Assembly (NCBI GenBank): GCA_947465275.1
Contig: CANIAI010000078.1
Span: forward strand, 1 to 8,525
DNA from: Acidobacteriota bacterium
GTDB taxonomy: Bacteria > Acidobacteriota > Vicinamibacteria > Vicinamibacterales > UBA2999
Length of the DNA stretch: 8,525 nt
Reading direction: 5' to 3'
A model generated the notes under the pieces. It was not told where the DNA came from. It saw only the letters and a list, made by a program, of their open reading frames with translations, and ran no database searches. The stretch's first letter is position 1; each line of letters starts with the position of its first letter. Below are positions 1 through 6,549 of this stretch, one piece after another. Made by a program: the position numbers and the translations under genes.

Positions 1-345
1 CGGTGCCTCCGGAGGCGTGCTGCCGGCGTTCGGCAGCGGCGTTACGGCCGACGCGGCGAACTCCGCCACGATCGCCAGCGGGGTCTGGTCGGGCGAGGGC
101 GTGACGCCCATCGCGGGCTCGAAGGCTGGCGCCGCCTCGTACGCGATCGCCACGACGGCCCAGCGTCCCTCGGCCGCCGCGCGGTCCGCGCACGCGAGCA
201 CCGGGATGACCTCGTCCAGCCGCGTGGCGACGTGCGTGACCGTCGGCGTGACGAGCCGGTGGTTCCATCCGTCCAGCGGACGGTGCGCGCGGAACAGCGC
301 CTCCCGCATCGTGGCGGCCTGTCGAGGACTCTGTGTGCTGCTCAC
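1..345 (-). CDS. pabB: Aminodeoxychorismate synthase component I (PabB-like), N-terminal part, cut by window edge
   Basis: The minus strand is open without a stop from 345 to the window edge (115 codons) and reads as the N-terminal region of the chorismate-binding subunit of aminodeoxychorismate synthase. The best clue is residues 60-79, a stretch reading GRWAVVAIAYEAAPAFEPAM; the YEAAPAFdPA-type motif is typical of PabB N-terminal domains. The family makes 4-amino-4-deoxychorismate from chorismate and glutamine-derived ammonia, a cytoplasmic step to p-aminobenzoate and folate. The catalytic chorismate-binding domain lies outside the window, so activity and any fusion to a PabC-like lyase domain cannot be judged. 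I chose GTG at 345: it is the furthest start after an in-frame TAG, and AGGGA lies 9 bases upstream. ATG at 309 (residue 13) is an alternative without a clear ribosome site. It is divergent from the response regulator, 35 bases away. Confidence 0.75.
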   Translation of the reverse strand, partial: MSSTQSPRQAATMREALFRAHRPLDGWNHRLVTPTVTHVATRLDEVIPVLACADRAAAEGRWAVVAIAYEAAPAFEPAMGVTPSPDQTPLAIVAEFAASAVTPLPNAGSTPPEAP

Positions 346-358
346 CCGGTCGGATCCC

Positions 359-367
359 TGCTACTGT
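359..367 (+). promoter_or_regulatory. Possible extended -10 promoter of the two-component operon
   Basis: TGCTACTGT fits the extended -10 pattern TGnTAnnnT. The hexamer TACTGT at 362-367 would start transcription near 374, 7 bases before ATG 381 and 25 before ATG 399. The -35 position with a 17-base spacer (339-344, TGCTCA) matches the consensus at only 3 of 6 bases and lies inside the divergent pabB-like gene. I see no clear inverted repeat for a response-regulator box. Tentative. Confidence 0.25.
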
Positions 368-380
368 TACTCGATTCCCT

Positions 381-1082
381 ATGAACGCCGCCCAGCCGAT
401 GCGAGTGCTCGTCGTCGAGGACGAGCAGAAGGTCGCCAACGCGCTCCGGGAGGGGCTGCAGGGCGAGCAGTACACCGTGGTCGTCGAACGGACCGGTGAG
501 TCCGCGTTCTTCCGGATCAACACCGAGCCGTTCGATCTCATTCTGCTCGATCTGGGGCTGCCGGGTCGCGACGGCCTGCAGATCCTCAGGGCGATGCGCG
601 AGAAGGGCATCCGCACGCCGGTGCTGGTGCTGACCGCGCGCGACACCCTCGAGGACCGCGTCGTCGGGCTCGACAGCGGCGCCGACGATTACCTCGTGAA
701 GCCGTTCGCGTTCGCCGAACTGCTGGCCCGGGCCCGGGCGCTGGTGCGCCGCGGACGCGAGAGCGAAGTGCCGCGTCTCGGCATCGCCGACCTCCGGATG
801 GACCTCATCGCCCGCAAGGTCACGCGCGGCGCGCAGCCGGTGGAACTCACGGTTCGCGAGTTCGAGCTGCTCGAGTTCCTGTTGCGGCACCAGGGACAGG
901 TCGTCTCGCGCGAGACGCTGGCCCGCGACGTCTGGAAGGAAACCGCCCGCACGACTCCGCTCGACAACGTGATCGACGTGCACATCGCGCGGCTGCGGCG
1001 CAAGGTCGACCACGAGCAGCCGACCAGGCTGATTCACACGGTGCGCGGCGTCGGGTTCATGATTCGTGAAGGGGAGCCATGA
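381..1082 (+). CDS. OmpR/PhoB-family response regulator, CusR/CopR-like
   Basis: Cytoplasmic DNA-binding response regulator, partner of the kinase encoded directly downstream. Numbered from the second methionine (ATG 399, 227 residues), the receiver domain spans about 1-117: acidic pocket E8/D9, phosphoacceptor D51 in LLDLGLPG, T79, and K101 in LVKPFAFAELLAR. A winged-helix effector domain follows at about 128-224, ending in the family signature IHTVRGVGFMI. The ADDYLVKPFAFAELLAR stretch and the linker RKVTRG closely resemble CusR/CopR-type metal regulators, so a metal or envelope-stress signal is plausible but not shown. Two starts compete: ATG 381 adds six residues, while ATG 399 gives the canonical start MRVLVVEDE. 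Neither has a Shine-Dalgarno sequence. The stop overlaps the kinase start by four bases (ATGA), indicating translational coupling. Confidence 0.93.
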   Translation: MNAAQPMRVLVVEDEQKVANALREGLQGEQYTVVVERTGESAFFRINTEPFDLILLDLGLPGRDGLQILRAMREKGIRTPVLVLTARDTLEDRVVGLDSGADDYLVKPFAFAELLARARALVRRGRESEVPRLGIADLRMDLIARKVTRGAQPVELTVREFELLEFLLRHQGQVVSRETLARDVWKETARTTPLDNVIDVHIARLRRKVDHEQPTRLIHTVRGVGFMIREGEP

Positions 1083-2494
1083 GGAGCTGGTGGCGATCGC
1101 ACAGCGTCAGGGTCCGCCTCACGCTGTGGTACGTCTTCGCGATGATCCTGGTGCTCGGCGTCTACGCGGCCGCCGTCTTCGCGTTCGTCAGCGAAGGCGT
1201 GTCCGAGACGCTGAACCAGCGCATCCGCGGTGACTTCCAGTGGGCGGCAGCCATGGTCGACCAGACGCCCGAGGGCCGCATCACCTGGTTCGACGACGAT
1301 CCGTCGGTCGACCAGGAGCGCCCGTGGCTGCAGGTGTGGAGTCCCACCGGTGAACTGCTGTTCCGCAACGTGGAGGCCGAGCAGCATCCCATTCCCCAGA
1401 GCCGTGAGCTCGGATCGAGCACCGACGATCGCATCGTGACCGTCGCGACCTCGTCCGTGCCGATTCGGGTGCTCAGCCGGCGTGGGCGGATCGGCGCCAA
1501 GCAGGTGATCATCCAGGTCGCCCGCTCGGAAGGCGCGATGCAGCAGCAGCTGCAGGAACTCGTCCTCATCCTCGTATTCGGTCTCCCGGCGGCGGTGGCG
1601 GTGGCCGGCCTCGGCGGGTTCGTGCTTGCGAGCCGCGCGCTCGCACCGGTCGAGCACATCACCGAGCGCGCCCGGTCGATCTCGGCCGAGCGTCTCAGCG
1701 AACGGCTGCCCGTCGACAACCCGGACGACGAGATGGGGCGTCTCGCGACCGTCTTCAACGAAACGCTCGGGCGCCTCGAGGCGTCATTCGACCGCATGCG
1801 GCGGTTCACCGCAGACGTGTCGCACGAGCTGCGCACACCGCTGACGGCCATCCGCAGCGTCGGCGAGGTCGGCCTGCGGGGACAGCGCGACGAGGGCGCG
1901 TACCGGGCCATCATCGGCAGCATGCTCGAGGAGGTGGATCGCCTGGCGAGCCTCGTCGACCGCCTGCTGACCATTTCTCGCGCCGAGACCGGCCAGGCGC
2001 CGCTGGCCTCGGAGGAGGTCGACCTGACGGCGCTCGCCGAGGACGTGGTGGGGCACCTCGGGGTGCTCGCCGAGGAGAAACGCCAGGTGCTGGCCGTCTC
2101 GGCCTCCGGATCTCCGCGGGTGCGCGGTGACCGCCTGGTCCTGCGTCAGGCGTTGATCAACCTCGTCGATAATGCGATCAAGTTCAGTCCGGCCGGCGGG
2201 CGGGTCGACATCGTGGTCGGCGAGACAGGTGACGCGGTGACGGTCGATGTCACCGACAGCGGCCCCGGGATTCCCGATGACGCCCGGAGCCTGGTCTTCG
2301 AACGGTTCTATCGCACCGATGCCGCGCGTGGAGAAACGTCCGGCACCGGGCTGGGACTCTCGATCGCCAAGGGGGCGGTCGAGGCCAATGGAGGAAGCCT
2401 CGCGATCGAGCACAGCTCGTCGCAGGGCACGACCTTCCGCATCCGGCTGCCGCATCGTCACGCCGAGCCCATCCGGCACCGCGTGGCGAGCTGA
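1079..2494 (+). CDS. Membrane sensor histidine kinase, heavy-metal sensor (CusS-like) type
   Basis: Inner-membrane sensor kinase of 471 residues that should autophosphorylate and pass phosphate to D51 of the regulator encoded upstream. Order of parts: short cytoplasmic N-terminus; membrane helix at about 15-37; periplasmic sensor region of about 120 residues (39-160); second helix at about 161-184; HAMP at about 185-238; HisKA with H249 in FTADVSHELRTPLTAIRS; ATPase domain with N box N361/N365 (NLVDNAIKFSP), G1 box DSGPGIPD (393-400), F box VFERF (406-410) and G2 box SGTGLGLS (421-428). All catalytic boxes look intact. It overlaps the regulator by four bases, and GAAGGGGAG lies just before the ATG. 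The architecture matches metal-sensor kinases, but the periplasmic part shows no obvious cluster of Met, His or Cys ligands, so the signal is unknown. Confidence 0.94.
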   Translation: MRSWWRSHSVRVRLTLWYVFAMILVLGVYAAAVFAFVSEGVSETLNQRIRGDFQWAAAMVDQTPEGRITWFDDDPSVDQERPWLQVWSPTGELLFRNVEAEQHPIPQSRELGSSTDDRIVTVATSSVPIRVLSRRGRIGAKQVIIQVARSEGAMQQQLQELVLILVFGLPAAVAVAGLGGFVLASRALAPVEHITERARSISAERLSERLPVDNPDDEMGRLATVFNETLGRLEASFDRMRRFTADVSHELRTPLTAIRSVGEVGLRGQRDEGAYRAIIGSMLEEVDRLASLVDRLLTISRAETGQAPLASEEVDLTALAEDVVGHLGVLAEEKRQVLAVSASGSPRVRGDRLVLRQALINLVDNAIKFSPAGGRVDIVVGETGDAVTVDVTDSGPGIPDDARSLVFERFYRTDAARGETSGTGLGLSIAKGAVEANGGSLAIEHSSSQGTTFRIRLPHRHAEPIRHRVAS

Positions 2495-2519
2495 GCGGAA
2501 GGCACACGCGCGGCCCGCG

Positions 2520-2525
2520 AAGGAG
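2520..2525 (+). promoter_or_regulatory. Shine-Dalgarno site of the cytochrome gene
   Basis: AAGGAG lies 7 bases before ATG 2533. It is the best ribosome-binding site in the window and fixes the cytochrome start. Its strength fits an internal operon gene, in contrast to the first genes here, which mostly lack such a site. Confidence 0.7.
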
Positions 2526-2532
2526 TTCGGCG

Positions 2533-2988
2533 ATGACACGGTGGATGGGGATGCTGGTGGTGGCCGGTGCGACGGCGCTGTCGGGTATCGGCCTGGCGGC
2601 ACAGGGGAGCGGCAGCGCGGCTGGCGGTGACGGACCGAAGGCGATCGCGTCGGTGCGCGACGTGATGGTGGGCATGGCGATGCCGGCCTCTGACGTCGTG
2701 TTCAATGCCGGCGCTGAGCCGCCGAAGACGCCGGCGGAATGGGACAGCGTGCGCCGTAACGCGGCCATTCTGGCCGAGTCGGCGAACCTGCTGCTGATCG
2801 GCACGCGCGTGCGCGATCGGGGCGACTGGATCCGGATGGCCACCGCGCAGCGGGATGCCGCAGAGTCGGTGGTGAAGGCAGCGACCGCGAAGGATGCCGC
2901 CGCCCTGGCGGACGCCGGGGACAAGGCGTACGAGACCTGCACGACCTGCCACAACAAGTACTGGGCCGATCGGAACCAGCCGAAGTAA
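2533..2988 (+). CDS. Exported class II-type cytochrome c (c'/c556-like)
   Basis: A 151-residue exported protein. Residues 1-23 form a signal peptide (hydrophobic core MLVVAGATALSGIGLAA, probable cleavage around AQG). The single haem site CTTCH (136-140) sits close to the C-terminus in the context YETCTTCHNKYW, as in class II cytochromes (four-helix bundle, PF01322-like), not near the N-terminus as in class I. M46, M48 or M50 in the first mature helix could be the axial ligand, giving a c556-type low-spin haem; I cannot tell which. The helical EW...A..LAESANLLL stretch (69-88) also fits the family. It should carry electrons or bind a small ligand in the periplasm. It begins 38 bases after the kinase on the same strand, so co-transcription is likely; regulation by this two-component system is inference. 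Confidence 0.83.
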   Translation: MTRWMGMLVVAGATALSGIGLAAQGSGSAAGGDGPKAIASVRDVMVGMAMPASDVVFNAGAEPPKTPAEWDSVRRNAAILAESANLLLIGTRVRDRGDWIRMATAQRDAAESVVKAATAKDAAALADAGDKAYETCTTCHNKYWADRNQPK

Positions 2989-2993
2989 CCGTC

Positions 2994-4190
2994 CTACGCG
3001 CGGTCGGGTTCCACGGGCAGCCTGCCCGTCAGCGCCAGCGCGACGAGCAACTGGAGCAGCGTGATCGCGATCACGCCGCTCCAGCCGAGGCGCTCCCAGA
3101 ACCAGCCTGCAGCCGTTCCGGTGATGCTCGCGCCCACGTAGTAGAAGAACAGGTAGAGCGCTGACGCGCGCGCCCGCCGCCTGCCCGCGGCCGCGCTCAC
3201 CCAGTTGCTCGTGACCGCGTGGGCGGCGAAGAAGCCGAAGGTGATGAGTCCGACGCCGGCGATCACGACGGCGAGCGGCCGTGCCAGCGTGATCAGCAGT
3301 CCCGCCGCCACCAGCCCCAGGCAGAGGCGCAGCGTACGCCGCGAGCCGTGGCGGCCTGCGAGCGCACCCGCCCACGGCGAGCTGACCATCCCGACCAGGT
3401 AGAGCATGAAGATCGATCCCACCGCCGTGTGTCCCAGGGCGTACGGCGGGGCGACGAGCCGGAAGGTCAGGTAGTTGTAGACCGCGACGAAGGTGCCCAT
3501 GAAGAGGAACCCCTGGGCATAAAGACCGGTGAGCCGGCCGGCGGGCGTGCCGCTGGCGTCCCGCGGCGGCAGCGGGGGCTCCGCGAACTCGTCGCGCGGG
3601 TGCCGCGAGGCCGGTAACGACACCGCCACGAGGATCGCCGCCAGCACCCCGGCGGCGCCGATCACGCCGAGGGCCATGCGCCAGGTCGCCACCTCGGTGA
3701 TGGTGGCGCCGACCATCCGGCCCGTCATGCCGCCGAATGCGGTCCCGGCAACGTAGATGCCCATCGCGAGTCCGGTGCTGCCCGGAGCGATCTCCTCGCC
3801 GATGTACGCCATGGCCACCGCCGGCAGCCCGGCGAAGACGAACCCTTCCATCGCCCGGATCAGCAGGAAGCTGCCCCAGGAAGGCGCGGCGGCCGCGGCC
3901 ATCGTCAGGAGTGCGGCCGACAGGAGCGCGCCGACCATCAGCGGCTTGCGTCCCCAGCGATCGGCGACGCGGCCGAGGGCCAGCAGGCCCAGGGCGAGGC
4001 ATCCGGTCGTCAGCGAGACCGCGAGGCTCGCGGTCGCGGCGTTCACGCCGAACTCGTGAGCCAGCTCCGGCAGCAGCGGCTGCACGCAGTAGAGCAGGGC
4101 GAAGATCGCGAAGCCGGCCGCGAACAGCGCCAGCGTCGTCGTGCGGTAGGCGGGCGTGCCCCGCTCGATGCGGTCGAACGTGGCGCTCAT
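2994..4190 (-). CDS. MFS transporter, YnfM-like drug/metabolite exporter type
   Basis: Inner-membrane transporter of 398 residues with about twelve hydrophobic segments, the usual major facilitator length. The N-terminus resembles E. coli YnfM (RGTP.....TLALF.AGFA.FALLYCVQPLLP at about 10-41). The TM2-TM3 loop carries motif A as GRVADRWGRKP (73-83), a second A-like loop lies at about 278-287 (AGRHGSRRTL), and a YnfM-like stretch FGFFAAHAVTSNW is at 318-330. A charged cytoplasmic linker (about 194-218) separates the two six-helix halves. Substrate is unknown; the group is usually annotated as a drug or metabolite efflux permease. I chose ATG 4190, which gives the family-like N-terminus; the frame stays open upstream, antisense to the neighbouring gene, but nothing there looks like transporter. 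Its stop is 5 bases from the cytochrome stop, so the two genes converge with no room for a separate terminator. Confidence 0.92.
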   Translation of the reverse strand: MSATFDRIERGTPAYRTTTLALFAAGFAIFALLYCVQPLLPELAHEFGVNAATASLAVSLTTGCLALGLLALGRVADRWGRKPLMVGALLSAALLTMAAAAAPSWGSFLLIRAMEGFVFAGLPAVAMAYIGEEIAPGSTGLAMGIYVAGTAFGGMTGRMVGATITEVATWRMALGVIGAAGVLAAILVAVSLPASRHPRDEFAEPPLPPRDASGTPAGRLTGLYAQGFLFMGTFVAVYNYLTFRLVAPPYALGHTAVGSIFMLYLVGMVSSPWAGALAGRHGSRRTLRLCLGLVAAGLLITLARPLAVVIAGVGLITFGFFAAHAVTSNWVSAAAGRRRARASALYLFFYYVGASITGTAAGWFWERLGWSGVIAITLLQLLVALALTGRLPVEPDRA

Positions 4191-4201
4191 CAGCTGCCAG
4201 C

Positions 4202-4230
4202 ATGATAGTGGGAGCCTCGGCCGTTGGCAC
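4202..4230 (-). promoter_or_regulatory. Candidate promoter of the MFS transporter gene
   Basis: Read on the minus strand: GTGCCA (4230-4225; 4 of 6 matches to TTGACA), 17-base spacer, TATCAT (4207-4202; 5 of 6 matches to TATAAT), then 11 bases to ATG 4190. The expected start near 4195 leaves a leader of about 5 bases, too short for a Shine-Dalgarno site. It is back to back with the promoter at 4240-4268, with 9 bases between the two -35 elements. Confidence 0.45.
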
Positions 4231-4239
4231 CCCCGGAGG

Positions 4240-4268
4240 TTGTCACGGGAGGGTCGTGCGCAGAGAAT
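4240..4268 (+). promoter_or_regulatory. Candidate promoter giving a leaderless mRNA for the methionine synthase-like gene
   Basis: TTGTCA (4240-4245; 5 of 6 matches to the -35 consensus), spacer of exactly 17 bases, GAGAAT (4263-4268; 4 of 6 to the -10 consensus), then GCGAGG and the GTG start at 4275. Transcription starting 7 bases after the -10 would begin on the G of the start codon. This also argues against the in-frame TTG at 4224, which would lie upstream of the promoter. Confidence 0.5.
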
Positions 4269-4274
4269 GCGAGG

Positions 4275-5348
4275 GTGACCACGACCACGCCGCGCGGGCT
4301 CCCGCTCCTGCCCACAACCCTTGTCGGCTCGTATCCGCAGCCCGACTGGCTGGTCGATCGCGAGGTCCTCGCCGGGACGATGCCGCCCCGGGTCCGGATG
4401 CGTGAGGTCTGGCGAGTGGCGCCGGAGTGGCTCGAGCAGGCGCAGGACGACGCCACGCTCCTCGCCATCCGCGATCAGGAACGCGCCGGCGTCGACATCG
4501 TCACCGATGGTGAGATGCGGCGGGAGAGCTATTCCAACCGCTTTGCCACGGCGCTGAGCGGCATCGATCTCGACCGCCCGGGTACGGTCGTCAGTCGCGC
4601 CGGCCACCAGGTGCCGGTGCCGCGCGTGGTGGGAGAGATTCGGCGGTTGCGCCCCGTCGAGGTGCGCGACCTGACGTTCCTCCGGGCGAACACCGACCGC
4701 GCCGTGAAGATCACCGTGCCGGGCCCGTTCACGATGTCGCAGCAGGCGCAGAACGATTTCTATGCGACGGACGCCGAGATGGCGCTCGCGTACGCGGACG
4801 CCGTGAACGCGGAGGTACGCGATCTCTTCGCGGCCGGGGCCGATGTGGTGCAGATCGACGAACCCTACATGCAGGCACGACCGGACGAGGCGCGTGCGTG
4901 GGGCGTCGACGCGCTCGCCCGCGCGCTCGACGGCATCAGCGGCACGACCGCCGTGCATATCTGCTTCGGGTACGGGATGGTCGTGAAGGGACGGCCGGAG
5001 GGCGGATACGCCTTCCTGCACGAACTGCTGCAGACGCCGGTCGGGCAGATCTCGGTCGAGGCGGCGCAGCCGGGGCTCGACCCGTCGGTGCTGGCCCCGC
5101 TGCGCGATCGGACCATCATCCTGGGGGTGCTCGATCTCTCGACGGCGGATGTCGAGACCCCCGAGGTGGTCGCTGAGCGGATCCGCCGCGCGCTGCCGCA
5201 CGTCGACGTCGAGCGGCTGGTCATCGCGCCCGACTGCGGGCTCAAGTACCTGCCGCGCGCCGCGGCGTTCGGCAAGCTGTGCGCGATGGTCGAGGGCACG
5301 CGACGCGTCCGTGCGGAACTCGCCCCGGCGTCGAACACCCCTCGCTGA
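4275..5348 (+). CDS. Short cobalamin-independent methionine synthase-like protein (MetE C-terminal domain family, COG0620)
   Basis: A 357-residue cytoplasmic protein equivalent to the catalytic C-terminal barrel of MetE, without the N-terminal half that full-length MetE (about 750 residues) uses in binding the folate donor. It opens with LPTTLVGSYPQPDWL (12-26). The zinc ligands that hold the thiol acceptor are conserved in order: H228 and C230 (HICFGYG), E262 (SVEAAQPG) and C321 (IAPDCGLKYL). DEP at 195-197 matches the homocysteine-binding acidic motif. The YDIHSPN-type segment carrying the catalytic His of E. coli MetE is replaced here by GVLDLSTADVE (284-294), as in short members of the family. 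The likely reaction is methyl transfer to a thiol, perhaps homocysteine, from a donor other than polyglutamyl methyltetrahydrofolate, for example a methylcobamide; the donor is inference. GTG 4275 is preferred over TTG 4224 because of the promoter position. Confidence 0.87.
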   Translation: MTTTTPRGLPLLPTTLVGSYPQPDWLVDREVLAGTMPPRVRMREVWRVAPEWLEQAQDDATLLAIRDQERAGVDIVTDGEMRRESYSNRFATALSGIDLDRPGTVVSRAGHQVPVPRVVGEIRRLRPVEVRDLTFLRANTDRAVKITVPGPFTMSQQAQNDFYATDAEMALAYADAVNAEVRDLFAAGADVVQIDEPYMQARPDEARAWGVDALARALDGISGTTAVHICFGYGMVVKGRPEGGYAFLHELLQTPVGQISVEAAQPGLDPSVLAPLRDRTIILGVLDLSTADVETPEVVAERIRRALPHVDVERLVIAPDCGLKYLPRAAAFGKLCAMVEGTRRVRAELAPASNTPR

Positions 5349-5395
5349 CCTGCGTCAGCCCTGTCCCCCGGGGCGCCGTCGCTCAGGTCCCAGCG
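5344..5395. terminator. Inverted repeats between convergent genes, possible terminator structure
   Basis: GCTGAC-CTGC-GTCAGC at 5344-5359 is a perfect 6-bp stem with a 4-base loop that includes the TGA stop of the methionine synthase-like gene. An alternative larger fold pairs CGCTGACCTG (5343-5352) with CAGGTCccAGCG (5384-5395), with a 2-base bulge. Neither is followed by a T-run on either strand, so a classical intrinsic terminator is not shown. Confidence 0.3.
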
Positions 5396-5401
5396 ATGCG
5401 C

Positions 5402-6505
5402 TCAGGACAATGTCGCGAGTGCCGCGGGGGTGTACGGCAGCAGATCCGCCAGGCGACCCTCGCGCACCTTTGCCGCCCATGCGGCGTCGACAAGGAGCGC
5501 GCGGCCGATCGCGACCAGATCCACCTCGCCCTGCTCGAGCATCTCGACCAGTCGGTCGAGGCCGGCGTTGCCGGCGCCCTCCCGCTGGAACAGCCCGGCG
5601 ATGAAGTCGTTGTCGAGCCCGACCGAGCCCACCGTCATCGTCGGCTTGCCCGACAGTCGCTTCGTCCAGCCCGCGAGATTGAGCGGCGACCCGTCGAACT
5701 CCGGCTGCCAGAAGCGACGGGTGGAGCAGTGGAACAGGTCGACACCGGCGTCGACCAGCGGCGCGAGGAATTGCGCGAGTTCGTCAGGGGTCGTCGCCAG
5801 CCTCGCGTCGTAGGCCGGGATCTTCCACTGCGAGAACCGCAGCAGGATGGGGAAGTCGGGTGCGGTCGCGCGCCGGCACGCCCGTACCACCTCGGCGGCG
5901 AATCGCGTGCGGCGCACGAGGTCTCCGCCCCAGCGATCGGTGCGGCTGTTGGTGCCCGCCCAGAAGAACTGGTCGGGCAGGTAGCCGTGCGCGGCATGGA
6001 CCTCCAGACCATCGAAGCCCAGCCGATGCGCGTGCGCGGCGCTGCGCGCATAGCCGGCGATCACGGCATCGATCTCGGCGTCGGTCATCGGCGCGCCGAC
6101 GGTCTCGCCGCTCACGGTGCGGCCGGACGGCCCGACCGGAGGAGCCTCGGGATTCGGCTCCGAGCCCGCCTTGCGTGCCGTGCCGACGTGCCAGAGCTGC
6201 GGCATGATCCGGCCGCCGGCCGCATGCACGGCCGCCCGCACGCGATCCCAGCCGGCCAACGCCGCGTCGCCGTAGAAATGCGGAATGTTGCCGTTCATCA
6301 CCGCCGCCGGGTGATCGATGGCGACGCCCTCGGTGAGGATGAGCCCGACGCCGTTCGCCGCGCGCCGCGCGTAGTAGGCCGCCACGTCGTCACCGGGCAC
6401 CCCGCCCGGCGAGTGCGAGCGGGTCATGGGCGCCATCGCGAGGTGATTGGGAAGGGTCAGCGGTCCGAGGGTGAAGGGCGTGAACAGGATTCCGGTGTCG
6501 AGCAC
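5402..6505 (-). CDS. NADH:flavin oxidoreductase, Old Yellow Enzyme family
   Basis: A soluble FMN-dependent TIM-barrel ene-reductase, expected to reduce activated C=C bonds of electrophiles (enones, nitro compounds, quinones) with NAD(P)H. Family marks, numbered from ATG 6532: LFTPFTLGPLTLPNH (16-30), FMN-binding MAPMTR (33-38) with T37 as in classical Old Yellow Enzyme and not the Cys of the YqjM class, QLWHVG (112-117), the substrate-binding pair H179/H182 in EVHAAHGYLPDQF (177-189), R232 in ILLRFS, and the FMN-phosphate region GRALLVD (343-349). The C-terminus looks complete. Two starts are possible. ATG 6532 gives 376 residues; GTG 6505 (codon 10, 367 residues) leaves six residues before LFTPF, the usual spacing, and has TATCGT six bases upstream, so I prefer it. 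The physiological substrate cannot be read from the sequence. Confidence 0.92.
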   Translation of the reverse strand: MLDTGILFTPFTLGPLTLPNHLAMAPMTRSHSPGGVPGDDVAAYYARRAANGVGLILTEGVAIDHPAAVMNGNIPHFYGDAALAGWDRVRAAVHAAGGRIMPQLWHVGTARKAGSEPNPEAPPVGPSGRTVSGETVGAPMTDAEIDAVIAGYARSAAHAHRLGFDGLEVHAAHGYLPDQFFWAGTNSRTDRWGGDLVRRTRFAAEVVRACRRATAPDFPILLRFSQWKIPAYDARLATTPDELAQFLAPLVDAGVDLFHCSTRRFWQPEFDGSPLNLAGWTKRLSGKPTMTVGSVGLDNDFIAGLFQREGAGNAGLDRLVEMLEQGEVDLVAIGRALLVDAAWAAKVREGRLADLLPYTPAALATLS

Positions 6506-6511
6506 GCGTAC

Positions 6512-6517
6512 ACGATA
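6512..6517 (-). promoter_or_regulatory. Candidate -10 element of the flavin oxidoreductase gene
   Basis: On the minus strand TATCGT (6517-6512; 4 of 6 matches) is followed by six bases and then GTG 6505, so a start 7 bases downstream falls on the first base of that codon. No -35 match is found at 16-18 bases. If ATG 6532 is the true start, this element lies inside the gene. Confidence 0.35.
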
Positions 6518-6536
6518 CCGCAGCGGGCCCATCCGC

Positions 6537-6542
6537 TATCAT
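6537..6542 (+). promoter_or_regulatory. Candidate -10 element of the DoxX-like membrane protein gene
   Basis: TATCAT (5 of 6 matches to TATAAT) is followed by seven bases and ATG 6550, giving a predicted start at about 6549 and essentially no leader. No -35 is recognisable at 16-18 bases, and no Shine-Dalgarno sequence precedes the ATG. It forms a near-inverted repeat with the opposing element at 6512-6517 (ACGATA, 19 bases, TATCAT). Confidence 0.4.
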
Positions 6543-6549
6543 CAGCCTG

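Noticed and set aside
345..399. A response-regulator binding box (two inverted half-sites) in the divergent intergenic gap
   Set aside because: I found only the GGATCC palindrome and no paired half-sites at CusR/CopR-like spacing.
17..499. Plus-strand open frame at the window start
   Set aside because: The opposite strand encodes a recognisable PabB N-terminus, and this frame runs on into the response regulator in the wrong frame.
1784..2957. Minus-strand open frames of 235-272 codons across the kinase and cytochrome
   Set aside because: They are shadows of the kinase and cytochrome genes, with low-complexity composition and no motifs.
2458..4230. 590-codon open frame on the minus strand spanning the cytochrome and transporter
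   Set aside because: It is out of frame with the transporter, has a very high Arg/Pro content and covers two well-supported genes.
4191..5201. Long open frame on the minus strand upstream of the transporter, which would make a 735-residue fusion
   Set aside because: The extra 337 codons lie antisense to the methionine synthase-like gene, are rich in Arg/His/Asp with no membrane or domain pattern, and the transporter has a family-like N-terminus at 4190. It is a GC-bias shadow.
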